Assembly: GCF_000745235.1 (NCBI RefSeq)
Contig: NZ_JQNL01000001.1
Coordinates: 3,776,001 to 3,840,000 of the forward strand
Source: Luteibacter mycovicinus
GTDB lineage: Bacteria > Pseudomonadota > Gammaproteobacteria > Xanthomonadales > Rhodanobacteraceae
Reading direction: 5' to 3'
Length of the DNA: 64,000 nt
Below, piece by piece: positions 17,951 to 26,403 of the stretch. Numbering within the stretch: the first letter of the stretch is position 1; every line of letters begins with the position of its first letter. Below the pieces are notes generated by a model. The model saw nothing but the letters and a program-made list of their open reading frames with translations. It was not told the DNA's origin and did no database searches. The translations under genes and the position numbers were made by a program.

Positions 17951-18748
17951 GTGCGCAAGCTGGAATCCCATGAACTCGCCCTGGTCGCCGGTGGTGTAAC
18001 AACCGGCCTTGGTGTCGGCGTCGACGGCATCGTCAATGCCACCCCAAAACTTGCAACAGATGTGGCCAATCTCATGAACGGCCCGAACCACTGGACTTTC
18101 CAGTACGCGCCGGCGAACTCGCCCTACAACGGCAGCGTTACGGTCTTTGGCAGCACACACACCGTTTACATCGACAATCGCTACACCGACAACGCGAGTG
18201 TTGCTACAGGCCAGTTTCTTCATGAGCTCGGTCACATTGAAGCAGGCGCTCCGCCTGATGTGACAAAGTTGAGCGAAGCTGACTACATGCGCCTGTCAGT
18301 GCTCAATGAGGCGTCCGCCCAGACGACCGCCATGCAGTATGCGTCCGTGCTCAGCGGAGCGGGGCTGCAAGTGCATCTGCCCGGCAGCCAGGAAGCGCTG
18401 ACCAACGAGATGCATTCGTACCTGAGCATCCTTTCCCAGGTCCAGTCCGGCAACATGCAGATGCCCCAGGCGATGGGTCTACTGCAGCAGCAGTTTTCCA
18501 AGTTCATGGCCAACGAAAAGCTGGCTAACGGCATGACCTACATGCAGTATTACGACCAGTTTTGGCACGATAACCATTCATTTCCGGTCAATGGGGGAAA
18601 TACGGTGGGCGCCACCGGTGGCGGTGGCGGAAGCTTTGTTCACAGCGGTACCGGCGGCGTCAGCGTCAACCCGTTCGATGGCTGGCAACTGTCTCCCTGG
18701 TCACCCGTGATGAATCCGACGGTGACCGTCGGCGAAATCAGGCCCTGA
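17951..18748 (+). CDS. Double-glycine-leader secreted metallopeptidase-like protein
   Basis: From the GTG at 17951 (AGGAG six bases upstream) the product begins MRKLESHELALVAGG, a textbook double-glycine leader with L4, L10 and V12 in the usual positions and cleavage after GG. The ATG at 17945 has its ribosome site too close. The mature part of about 250 residues has a zinc-binding HELGH at 91-95 (FLHELGHIEAG) and a likely third ligand Glu120 in VLNEASAQ, so it looks like a gluzincin-type metallopeptidase. The tail is glycine-rich. Double-glycine leaders normally belong to small bacteriocins; here the cargo is a whole enzyme-like domain. The C39-peptidase ABC exporter that would cleave and export it is encoded downstream, with a periplasmic protein between. 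I know no named family for this combination. Confidence 0.85.
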   Translation: MRKLESHELALVAGGVTTGLGVGVDGIVNATPKLATDVANLMNGPNHWTFQYAPANSPYNGSVTVFGSTHTVYIDNRYTDNASVATGQFLHELGHIEAGAPPDVTKLSEADYMRLSVLNEASAQTTAMQYASVLSGAGLQVHLPGSQEALTNEMHSYLSILSQVQSGNMQMPQAMGLLQQQFSKFMANEKLANGMTYMQYYDQFWHDNHSFPVNGGNTVGATGGGGGSFVHSGTGGVSVNPFDGWQLSPWSPVMNPTVTVGEIRP

Positions 18749-18750
18749 CC

Positions 18751-19284
18751 ATGAGACGGCTTGTGCTTTGCCTGCTGGCAACCACTCTCTCGGTGTCGGC
18801 GACGGATGCGCCCGTGACCGACAAAGGGCGTGCCAGCCCATCGATGAAATCAGTCTTGTCCGAGGTGCAAGCCGTGGGAGAGCGCTCTTCAAGGCTCGAC
18901 ATCACGCAGCTGCTTGCCGTTTTTCCCTCTCTCTCGCCACCTGCTGAGAGCACAAAGGTCAACGGGCGGGGCAAGTGGGTCGGTCAGGGCTTCGTCATGC
19001 AAGACAATACCAAGGTGGTGACGGTGGATGCGGACGTCCTCGCTGACGGCACTGTCGTCAGCGCCGACCTGGTTCTCGCCCCTGAGCCCTGCTTTGACCA
19101 GTCAAAGGTCGATGCGCTGTACACGGGCCTGCTTGATACCGAGTCCAATGCAAATGTTCCGCCCGACATGGAGAGCATGTACCGGATTCACAGGACGCCG
19201 AGGGTCGAGAGCTTCTTTGGAACCGGAGCTCTCCACCGGGGGTGTGTCACTCGCGTCGGATTCCGTTTCATCCCCGCTGCCTGA
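18751..19284 (+). CDS. Periplasmic protein, candidate immunity to the metallopeptidase
   Basis: The 177-residue product starts two bases after the stop of the metallopeptidase-like gene, so the pair is coupled. Residues 1 to about 18 are a signal peptide (MRRLVLCLLATTLSVSATDA). The mature part has two cysteines (EPCFDQ and HRGCVTR) that could form a disulfide and no recognised enzymatic motif. Position directly after a putative toxin and periplasmic location suggest an inhibitor that protects the producer. A chaperone or maturation factor for the exported enzyme is the alternative. No family recognised. Confidence 0.72.
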   Translation: MRRLVLCLLATTLSVSATDAPVTDKGRASPSMKSVLSEVQAVGERSSRLDITQLLAVFPSLSPPAESTKVNGRGKWVGQGFVMQDNTKVVTVDADVLADGTVVSADLVLAPEPCFDQSKVDALYTGLLDTESNANVPPDMESMYRIHRTPRVESFFGTGALHRGCVTRVGFRFIPAA

Positions 19285-19320
19285 CGAATCACCCGACTGA
19301 CCCATGCCCAATGCATCAGG

Positions 19321-19350
19321 GCATCCGTCCGGCACGCGCCGGACGGATGC
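19321..19350 (+). terminator. Perfect intercistronic hairpin between cargo and exporter genes
   Basis: GCATCCGTCCGGC (19321-19333) and GCCGGACGGATGC (19338-19350) make a 13-bp perfect stem with a four-base loop, 36 bp after the immunity-like stop and 17 bp before the adaptor start. No T-tract follows, so partial termination or RNA-end protection is more likely than full termination. Either would raise cargo over exporter expression. Confidence 0.5.
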
Positions 19351-19367
19351 TTGCAAGGACCGCTGCC

Positions 19368-20630
19368 GTGCTGTTTCGCAAAGAAGTATTCCAAAGCCGT
19401 CAGCACCGCTGGCTCGGTTCCCCCCGCATTGTTGCACCAGTACCTCAACGGTACGCCGCCCTCGCCGCCGTGGCGTTTGCCCTAGGGGTGTTGCTCTGGC
19501 TTTGTATCGGGACCTATACCCGCCGTGTTCCCGCCGTTGGTCGCCTGGTCCCGAGCAAGGGGTTGCTCAGTGTCTCGGCACAAACCCCAGGGACCGTTGT
19601 CGATGTGTTTGTTTCCGTCGGTCAGGTTGTCTCCAAGGGCTCGCCTCTCGTCGTCGTCTCCGGTGAGCGCAAAAGCAGTGCGCTCGGAAACACGTCCGCC
19701 GGCATCGTTGCCACCCTGACCGCCGACCAGTCGCGCTTGACCGCCGACCTCGATTCGGCAAAGGAGCTCAGCGCATCTCAGGCAGCGGCATTGCGTCTGC
19801 AGTTGCAAACAAATGCCGACCAGCTCTCCCGCCTCGATGCGCAGGTCGACCTGCAAAAAAGCCAGATAGAGCTGCAAAAGACCATGCTCGACAAGATTGC
19901 TCCCTTGCTCGACAAGGGGTATGTGTCTGCCCTCCAGGTCCAGCAGCAAAAAGCCCAGCTCCTGACGTCGCGAACCGACCTTGAATCGCTGTACCGTCAA
20001 CGGTCGGATGTGGTCCAGCAGCGAAACACGGCCAGTGCACAGCTCGCCCAGCTGTCGATGCAATTGTCCGAGAAACTGTCCGATGTCGGAGGCCGCCTGT
20101 CGTCGAGTCGTCAGGCGCTTGCCGCAGCCGAGGTCGACCGGTCAACTGTCCTGCCGGCCCCTGGTGAGGGCGTTGTTTCCTCGGTGCTCATCAAGCCCGG
20201 CGAGACGGCGGGGCCGAACCAGGCGCTGGTGACAATTGTGCCAAAAGGCGCACGGCTGCAGGCCCAGCTTCTGGTGGCCAGTGAAGCAGTGGGGTTCGTC
20301 AGGAAAGGCACGCCGGTGATGCTCCGCGTTCGCGCTTTCCCCTTCCAGAAGTTTGGTGTGGTCAAGGGGATGGTCGACCAGGTCTCCACCAGTGCCCTGT
20401 CTCCCGAAGATGCGGCCATGCTGCTCCATCAGCCACAGGTCCAGCAAGAACCGATGTATCTCATTGACGTAAACGTCCCCCAGCAGGACATCGAAGCCTA
20501 TGGCGAGCGGCGGGCCATGCACGCGGGCATGGTGGTTGATGCGGACCTCCTTCTCGACAAGCGACGCATAATCGAATGGATATTCGAGCCCCTAATGGGT
20601 GCAAAGAGCCGGTATGGGAATGACCAATGA
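19368..20630 (+). CDS. HlyD-family membrane fusion protein of the exporter
   Basis: The adaptor links the inner-membrane ABC transporter to an outer-membrane channel of the TolC type. I start it at a GTG with AAGGA eight bases upstream, giving MLFRKEVFQSRQHRWLG, the form usual in CvaA-like adaptors; longer starts to 19242 lack a ribosome site. The 420-residue product has one transmembrane helix at about 26-48 (YAALAAVAFALGVLLWLCIG), a biotinyl-lipoyl-like segment, a long coiled coil (about 120-250) and a beta-barrel with GEGVVSSVLIKPGETAGPN. Its stop overlaps the ABC transporter start (ATGA). No TolC is encoded in the element, so a host one would be used. Confidence 0.92.
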   Translation: MLFRKEVFQSRQHRWLGSPRIVAPVPQRYAALAAVAFALGVLLWLCIGTYTRRVPAVGRLVPSKGLLSVSAQTPGTVVDVFVSVGQVVSKGSPLVVVSGERKSSALGNTSAGIVATLTADQSRLTADLDSAKELSASQAAALRLQLQTNADQLSRLDAQVDLQKSQIELQKTMLDKIAPLLDKGYVSALQVQQQKAQLLTSRTDLESLYRQRSDVVQQRNTASAQLAQLSMQLSEKLSDVGGRLSSSRQALAAAEVDRSTVLPAPGEGVVSSVLIKPGETAGPNQALVTIVPKGARLQAQLLVASEAVGFVRKGTPVMLRVRAFPFQKFGVVKGMVDQVSTSALSPEDAAMLLHQPQVQQEPMYLIDVNVPQQDIEAYGERRAMHAGMVVDADLLLDKRRIIEWIFEPLMGAKSRYGNDQ

Positions 20631-22792
20631 GCGATGCTTCCTCGTTTGAAACCCTTGGGGACGATTTCTCAGGGCATCTTCTGTGGCGCCGGCGCCGTCA
20701 CCTCCCGGACGTCCGCCAGGTCGAGGCCTCCGAGTGCGGCCTCGCATGCCTTGCCATGGTTCTCGCATGGTGGGGCCGGCATGAATCCCTGAGCGAACTC
20801 CGCCGCCGATTTTCCGTGTCGGCCAAGGGCACGACGCTCGAAGACCTCGTTGGCTGGAGCGATGCACTGGGCCTCGTCTCGCGCCCGGTCCGCCTTGAGC
20901 TCGATGAGCTCGGCGAATTGGTCACCCCCTGCATTGTCCATTGGGACCTCGACCACTTTGTGGTTTTGAAGTCTGTTTCTGGACGAAAGGTTACGATTCA
21001 CGACCCTGCCCATGGCCCCCGGACCCTGGACGTCGCCGAAGTCGGCCGACGGTTTACCGGTGTCGCGCTTGAGCTGGCCGCAGGTCCCACGTTCACGACC
21101 AAGAAAGCCAGTCCCACCCTTTCGCTCAGGAAACTTGCCGGGTCGGTCAAGGGCCTTCGTGGCGCACTGGGCAACATCTTCGGCTTTGCGCTTGCCCTGG
21201 AGGTGGTGGCTTTGCTGATGCCGCAGTTCCTCCAGGTGGTCGTCGACCAGGTGCTCGCGGATTCAGACCGCGACCTTTTGACCTTGCTCGGCACCGGGTT
21301 TGTGCTGCTCGTCATCGTCCAGGTCGTCATCACCGCTTTCCGGACGTGGTCGGTGGTGTGGCTGGGTACGCATTTCACAATGAACTGGACGGGCAATGTC
21401 TTCCAGCACCTGATGCGGTTGCCGCAAATCTATTTCATGAACCGCCATCTCGGGGACGTGGTCTCCCGGATGGGAGCTATCAACGTCATCCAGCAGAACC
21501 TGACCACACAGTTGGTCGGAGCGGTGCTCGATGGTCTGATGGCAGTGGCAACGCTTGTCGTGCTCCTCCTCTACAGCCCCATGCTGACCACCATCATCGT
21601 CAGTGGTGTCGTCGTCTACACCCTTTTGCGTCTTGCCTACTTCAAGGCATTCCAGGAGGCCAACCTCAGCCAAATCATGGTCAACGCACACCAGCAGAGC
21701 GCACTGATGGAATCGGTGCGTGGCGTGCAGACCATCCGGCTGAACAACAAGGGCGCAGCAAGGTCGGCGCGGTATCTCAACCAGACAGGCGAGGCATTGG
21801 GCACCCAGGTCGAGGTCCAGCGGCTCGGCATGGTCTTTGGCATGATGCAGGGGCTTACCGGTGGACTCCAGCGGGTCGGGGTCCTTTGGCTCGGTGCGTG
21901 GCTCGCCCTGAAAGGACAGATGACGGCCGGCATGTTGATGGCGTTTGCTGCCTACGGTGAGCAGTTTGCCTCGAGGTCGATGGCGCTGGCCGATTACCTC
22001 ATCCAGGTCAGGCTTCTGCGGCTGCAGGGGGAGCGTTTGTCGGACATTGTGCTGACACCTGCTGAGCCGTTTGCAAGAGGGGCCTATCAAGGACCACCAC
22101 CCGAGGCGTCCGTTGCCTTCAAGGGCGTGCGCTTTCGCTACTCCGATTCCGAGCCCTGGGTCATCGATGGCTGCAATTTCGAGGTGAGACGGGGCGAGGC
22201 CGTGGCGATTGTTGGACCCTCGGGGTGCGGCAAGAGCACGTTGCTGAGGCTCCTTCTTGGCCTGCTCGACCCCCAGTCCGGGCAGGTGGCCGTGGGCGGG
22301 GTGGAGCTCACCCGGCTCGGCAAGGTGGCCTACCGGGAACGGGTAGGCTGCGTCCTTCAAGACGACAAGCTCTTCGCCGGTTCGATTGCCGACAACATCG
22401 CCTTTTTCGATGACAACGCCCTTCCGAAGGCTGTCCAAGCCGCAGCAGAGGCTGCCGGACTCCATGACGACATCTGTGCCATGCCGATGGGCTACAACAC
22501 GCTCGTCGGCGACATGGGCTCGTCTTTGTCCGGTGGCCAGCAGCAGCGGCTCTTTTTAGCCCGCGCACTGTATCGCAAGCCCGATATCCTCGTTCTTGAC
22601 GAGGCGACCAGCCATCTGGACATCGCCCGGGAGCAGCAGATTGCAACAACCATCGGCCGGATGAACATCACACGAATCATGGTGGCCCACCGGCCAGAGA
22701 CCATCGCCCTGGCAGACCGCGTCTTTTTCCTCAGCAGCGGGCAGCTCCATGAGGTTCCGGGCCCTCGTCTGGCGGTTCGCCCCATCGATTAG
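20627..22792 (+). CDS. Peptidase-containing ABC transporter (C39 type)
   Basis: The 721-residue protein cleaves double-glycine leaders and exports the cargo. An N-terminal C39 peptidase domain (about 25-150) has Q31 and the nucleophile C37 (RQVEASECGLAC), the catalytic His110 (HWDLDHFVVL) and Asp126 (IHDPAHG), so it should be active. Six transmembrane helices follow (about 165-440). The nucleotide-binding domain has Walker A GPSGCGKST, signature LSGGQQQR, Walker B ILVLDEATSHLD and the switch histidine AHRPET. It overlaps the adaptor gene by four bases. This confirms the double-glycine reading of the first gene. GGACGTCC inside this gene (around 20707) is coding and not an operator. Confidence 0.96.
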   Translation: MSDASSFETLGDDFSGHLLWRRRRHLPDVRQVEASECGLACLAMVLAWWGRHESLSELRRRFSVSAKGTTLEDLVGWSDALGLVSRPVRLELDELGELVTPCIVHWDLDHFVVLKSVSGRKVTIHDPAHGPRTLDVAEVGRRFTGVALELAAGPTFTTKKASPTLSLRKLAGSVKGLRGALGNIFGFALALEVVALLMPQFLQVVVDQVLADSDRDLLTLLGTGFVLLVIVQVVITAFRTWSVVWLGTHFTMNWTGNVFQHLMRLPQIYFMNRHLGDVVSRMGAINVIQQNLTTQLVGAVLDGLMAVATLVVLLLYSPMLTTIIVSGVVVYTLLRLAYFKAFQEANLSQIMVNAHQQSALMESVRGVQTIRLNNKGAARSARYLNQTGEALGTQVEVQRLGMVFGMMQGLTGGLQRVGVLWLGAWLALKGQMTAGMLMAFAAYGEQFASRSMALADYLIQVRLLRLQGERLSDIVLTPAEPFARGAYQGPPPEASVAFKGVRFRYSDSEPWVIDGCNFEVRRGEAVAIVGPSGCGKSTLLRLLLGLLDPQSGQVAVGGVELTRLGKVAYRERVGCVLQDDKLFAGSIADNIAFFDDNALPKAVQAAAEAAGLHDDICAMPMGYNTLVGDMGSSLSGGQQQRLFLARALYRKPDILVLDEATSHLDIAREQQIATTIGRMNITRIMVAHRPETIALADRVFFLSSGQLHEVPGPRLAVRPID

Positions 22793-22844
22793 TGTGAAAA
22801 CAGCAGCCATGTATTGACAGTCTCTAGTTTTGTGCTTTTGTGTA

Positions 22845-22856
22845 TGGACGTCCAAA
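22845..22856. promoter_or_regulatory. Second copy of the GGACGTCC operator-like palindrome, before the relaxase gene
   Basis: TGGACGTCCAAA at 22845-22856 matches the core of the 17561-17574 palindrome over 12 bases. It lies 33 bp before the relaxase start and 25 bp after a TTGACA (22814-22819), in a position where a bound protein would block transcription. Shared control of cargo export and mobilization is a hypothesis. Confidence 0.35.
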
Positions 22857-22889
22857 TGGAATCGAGGACGCAACCAGCCAAGGAAGGCC

Positions 22890-24590
22890 ATGACCAGTAC
22901 CCCCACCTCTGTTGCTCCCACCCCCTTCAAACACGCACGACCCCACCTCACCACCCACAACCGGGCCCAGGGCCATTCCTCGGTGGCCGGTGCCGCCTAC
23001 CGGCTGGGTCTGAAGCTGACGGACGAGCGCACAGGGGAAACCCACGATTTCCGAAAGCGAAAAGCAGGGGAGGAAATCGTCCGCGCGGTCACGGTGGCGC
23101 CCTCAGGTGCCCCGGCCTGGGCGAGTGACCCCCAGGCCCTGTGGAACCGCGTGGAAGCCTCCGAGCACCGGAAGGACGCGCAGGTCGCCCGGGACTACCG
23201 CGTGCCCATCCCCATTGGCCTGACCGACGAGCAAGCCGGGGATCTCGCTGAGGACATCGCCCGATACATCAGTGACGCGCTGTTGGTGCCGGTGTCCATC
23301 GGTTTGCACCGCGATGCGGACCGCGACGCTCTGGGAAACCTGAAGCCGAACGACAAACAGGGCTTTCACGCACATCTTTTTTTCCCAACCCGCGCCGTCG
23401 ATATGGGGCAGGCGGACGGGTCAGCCGCCGGTGGAAGCACGGGGTTCGGCCCCAAGCTTTCCATGCTCTCGAACAAGAGAACCTCGGCCGAGTGGGTCGA
23501 GCAGCTCAATGCGAGGTGGGCAGAGCTGTCCAACGTCTACCTTGCCGCCGCAAACAAGCCTGAGGTCATTGACCACCGTAGTTACGTCCGCCAGGGCGCC
23601 GTCGTCATCCCCCAGCCAAAAATGGGTGTCGCTGCAACGGCGATGGAACGGAAGGGCATGACGACCGCACGCGGTGATGTGCTCCGGGAAGCCTTGGTCA
23701 TGGCTGAAGTCCAGCGCCGCGTGCAGGACGCCACGAGGACCGCCATACAGGCCGGGCGGGATGTGCGGGTTGTCAGCCTTGCCAACAGCGTCGAGCGGAC
23801 CGCCACCGCCGCAGTCGGAGCCGCCAAGGGCCGGCCCGCCGGTGCCATCCCCATCGTTGCCAATCCAAGAATCATCATGGCCCGGCCGCAACGGATGGTC
23901 CGGACAAGTGCCGTCCAGCGGGAAACCCTGGCTCAGAAAGTGGCTGCTGCTGGGCCGAAGCCAACAAACGCAGCCGAGCAGTTTGCCTTGGAGCGGGCTG
24001 TCGCCTTGGTCAACATTCTGGAAGGCTTTCTCCAGACGGCGGCGGCTCAGATGAAAGAGCATGCAAACCTGGCCGAGCAGGTCCGGCGTGCACAGTCTTC
24101 CGCGCTGGATGTGCTCCATGAGATTGACCGAAGCCGAACCGCGCGGGAATCTGCCCGCCGTGTTGTTCGTGACCTGACAGCGCTGCATCCCATCCGCATC
24201 CGCCTCGCCGATTCGGGTTTACCAGTAAGGGACCCGAGGCAATCGAAGTTAGCTCTGCTCGCGCGCCACGACAACCATGTGCAAGAGGGCAAGAAGGTCG
24301 TTCGTACCCTGAAGGCGACGGAGGCCCAGGCACTTCGAGAAGCCAAGGTTGCCAAGGCGGAGCTCGACCGCCGGAAGGCATCGCTGCAGGAGGCGGTGGT
24401 CAACCTCGCCAACGAGAATGCCGGCCTGCTTCAACAGGTGCTGTCGTTCCTTCCCCAGGACTCGGCAGAGCTCGTCCGGGAGGCGATGAAAGCAGCGGGC
24501 GCGGTCGAAGATGAGCTGGCAGGGGGGACGTCGCTCCCACAGCTGGACGCCGGTTACCAACCCGCCCAGCCAAAGCCAGCCGCTCCCTGA
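22890..24590 (+). CDS. mobA: MobA/MobL-family relaxase
   Basis: The relaxase nicks the element's origin of transfer and pilots the strand into a recipient. The 566-residue protein starts at MTSTPTSVAPT after AAGGAAGG. The N-terminal MobA/MobL domain has the early tyrosine region SVAGAAYRLGLKLTD (Tyr37) and the metal-binding histidine motif GFHAHLFFPTR. The central and C-terminal parts are helical with coiled-coil character (about 400-540). No helicase domain is present, as in other MOBQ-type proteins. It is the only transfer gene I recognise, which is the basis for calling the element mobilizable rather than conjugative. oriT should lie nearby, perhaps in the 97 bp upstream, but no classical oriT was identified. 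Confidence 0.9.
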   Translation: MTSTPTSVAPTPFKHARPHLTTHNRAQGHSSVAGAAYRLGLKLTDERTGETHDFRKRKAGEEIVRAVTVAPSGAPAWASDPQALWNRVEASEHRKDAQVARDYRVPIPIGLTDEQAGDLAEDIARYISDALLVPVSIGLHRDADRDALGNLKPNDKQGFHAHLFFPTRAVDMGQADGSAAGGSTGFGPKLSMLSNKRTSAEWVEQLNARWAELSNVYLAAANKPEVIDHRSYVRQGAVVIPQPKMGVAATAMERKGMTTARGDVLREALVMAEVQRRVQDATRTAIQAGRDVRVVSLANSVERTATAAVGAAKGRPAGAIPIVANPRIIMARPQRMVRTSAVQRETLAQKVAAAGPKPTNAAEQFALERAVALVNILEGFLQTAAAQMKEHANLAEQVRRAQSSALDVLHEIDRSRTARESARRVVRDLTALHPIRIRLADSGLPVRDPRQSKLALLARHDNHVQEGKKVVRTLKATEAQALREAKVAKAELDRRKASLQEAVVNLANENAGLLQQVLSFLPQDSAELVREAMKAAGAVEDELAGGTSLPQLDAGYQPAQPKPAAP

Positions 24591-24591
24591 T

Positions 24592-25473
24592 TCAGTCGAA
24601 GCGGAGCTTGCCCTTGCGGACCAGCTTCTGGAGGGCCGCAACCTCGACCTCATTGAGGTCAAAGGCCATCTCGTCGGCATTGCCCCTGGACACCGTGAGC
24701 TTTCCGGCATCCCACCGGGTCAGTCGGGTAACGTCGACCAGCAGTGGTGCGTCGCCCTTGGCTGCATGGAGGGTCCCGTCGTCTTCGACGCACAGATACC
24801 GGATGCCGGCACTGCCAAATCCGTGCGCTTCAATCACCGGTTTTCCCTTGTGGGTCCGCTGGCGGCGGCACGTGGCAAGCCAGTTGGCACAGGTCGATGC
24901 CCATTGTTTCCGAAGGCCGTCGACATCAGGCCGCAGCACCTTGGCATGACGCGAGAGCCAGCGCTCAAACGCCTGGGACTCACGGCCGCCCAAGTGTCCC
25001 GAGAAGACCTCCGCCTTCGTGCCCTTCGTGTCTTCACCACACCATTTCCGGTGCAAATAACCCGGCACATCGATGGCCGAGAGGGTGACGGTGGAAAGGC
25101 CCGTGTATTCCTTCTCGAAGACCGTTTCCATCTGGCCTTGGGTCCCGGAAAACACGGTGCTGTTGATGACGCCGCCCGGCAGCACCCGTCCTACGACCCG
25201 GTCCGGGCTGCCTGCGTGATAGACATTCCGGGCTGCAACATAAGACTGGTCGCGAAACGCCATGTCCATCCGGCCAAAGGGAATGGAGCGGACATTCACA
25301 TCCCCCCTCGGCATCAGGCAAAGGACACGCTTGTCGGTGTCGAGCCACGCCTGGAGCGTTTTTCCTTCAAACTCGTGCCGGTTGGGCAGGGTGACAAGAG
25401 TCCGCCAGGCATAGGCGAGCAGCAGCACGCCACCGACCGCAATGGCGGACGCAACATAAAAGAGCACGGGCAT
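24592..25473 (-). CDS. Membrane-anchored protein of unknown function
   Basis: The 293-residue product has one N-terminal transmembrane helix (about 3-24) and a long soluble domain containing WRTLVTLPNRHEFEGKTLQAW, several cysteines (including a TCANWLATCRRQR pair) and a basic C-terminus. A ribosome-like AAAGGA lies ahead of the ATG. It is convergent with the relaxase gene, whose stop is one base away, and is in tandem behind the lipoprotein gene, 68 bp apart. It may be anchored in the inner membrane with the bulk on either side; topology is uncertain. No family recognised, but a link with mobilization or with the neighbouring lipoprotein is possible. Confidence 0.7.
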   Translation of the reverse strand: MPVLFYVASAIAVGGVLLLAYAWRTLVTLPNRHEFEGKTLQAWLDTDKRVLCLMPRGDVNVRSIPFGRMDMAFRDQSYVAARNVYHAGSPDRVVGRVLPGGVINSTVFSGTQGQMETVFEKEYTGLSTVTLSAIDVPGYLHRKWCGEDTKGTKAEVFSGHLGGRESQAFERWLSRHAKVLRPDVDGLRKQWASTCANWLATCRRQRTHKGKPVIEAHGFGSAGIRYLCVEDDGTLHAAKGDAPLLVDVTRLTRWDAGKLTVSRGNADEMAFDLNEVEVAALQKLVRKGKLRFD

Positions 25474-25541
25474 GGCGAGGTCCTTTTGGCCTGAAAAGCC
25501 GGGCCCGGTCAGTCCAGGCCCTTACTGGTTATGGCTCAGGG

Positions 25542-26303
25542 TCAGGGAAGGTCAGCAGTGACCAACACTTGTCGGGGCTTGCCGATGGGCTCCCAGATGA
25601 GCTCGACGTGGCGGTGCATCATGGTCCCGTGGCCTCGCCCCTGGCCCTCATCAACGCTGTCGACACGGAAGTAATCTTTCGACTCGACGCGCATCTCACC
25701 CTTGTTTCGCCGTTCCTCTATCTGGCGGGCAAGGCCTTCGTCCGGAACCGCCACGGCACACATGGATTTGGGGGTTCGGACGACCAGGTTCGTATTGTGT
25801 TTGTCGCTGGCGGCGACCCAGCCGTTGTGGGTGCAGCTGTAGAGCGGAAATGACTTTGGTGCCATGACGTAGGAGTCAACGGAATCGAGCATCACCGCCG
25901 GGCCGGTGACAAAGAAGGAGGCGGCTCTGGCTCGGCCAAGCAACTCATTGATGCGGGGCAGTTCCTTCTCTTTGATATCCGCTTTCTTGAAAGTGTCCAT
26001 CTCGGCGAAGTAGCCGGGGGCAAGCGTGTTGAGCTTGTCTTCGTCGGTCGCCGTCTTGGCGCGGGACAGATAGACGATGGTGAAAAAGTCTTTGCCGCCC
26101 ACACTGGCAGCATCGGTGTACTGGTCGAGCGGGACGTCAGCGGGTGGTTCCGGTGTGGTGTCAGAAGTCTTTTCCGGGCTGGTTGCCCCGGCAACGGGGT
26201 GGGGTGATTCGGCCGGACCTGCCGCCTCTCCGGGCTTTCTATCAGTGCATGCGGCAAGCAGTGACACGATTGCCGTGACCACAAAAAGCCTGAACGTCTT
26301 CAT
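25542..26303 (-). CDS. Lipoprotein of unknown function
   Basis: The 253-residue product has a lipoprotein signal ending SLLAAC (Cys at residue 19), then a Pro/Glu/Thr-rich linker and a soluble domain with KDFFTIVYLSRAKTATDEDK. AGGGAG is well placed before the ATG. The residue after the cysteine is Thr, so the outer membrane is the expected location. It starts 100 bp from the divergent XRE regulator with the palindromic operator in between, which suggests the regulator controls it. With the membrane-anchored protein downstream it probably forms a two-gene cell-envelope unit; entry exclusion or surface modification are possible roles, without direct evidence. Confidence 0.75.
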   Translation of the reverse strand: MKTFRLFVVTAIVSLLAACTDRKPGEAAGPAESPHPVAGATSPEKTSDTTPEPPADVPLDQYTDAASVGGKDFFTIVYLSRAKTATDEDKLNTLAPGYFAEMDTFKKADIKEKELPRINELLGRARAASFFVTGPAVMLDSVDSYVMAPKSFPLYSCTHNGWVAASDKHNTNLVVRTPKSMCAVAVPDEGLARQIEERRNKGEMRVESKDYFRVDSVDEGQGRGHGTMMHRHVELIWEPIGKPRQVLVTADLP

Positions 26304-26338
26304 GGAATCTCCCTGTTTTCCAGATTCTATAACAACAC

Positions 26339-26363
26339 CGAATATTCTCAGACGGAATATTCG
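26339..26363. promoter_or_regulatory. Inverted-repeat operator between lipoprotein and XRE regulator genes
   Basis: CGAATATTC (26339-26347) and GAATATTCG (26355-26363) are perfect 9-bp inverted repeats separated by seven bases, in the 100-bp divergent gap. Size, spacing and position are those of an XRE-family operator, so autoregulation by the gene starting at 26404 is likely. A related half site CGAAATATTCG is at 34981-34991 before the second recombinase gene. Confidence 0.7.
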
Positions 26364-26403
26364 AAACTGGCATTTAGCTTGGCTTCACCCTCAGGTGAAC
26401 CCC

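Noticed and set aside
20700..20715. Third GGACGTCC palindrome
   Set aside because: It falls within the C39 transporter coding sequence and shares only the 8-base core.
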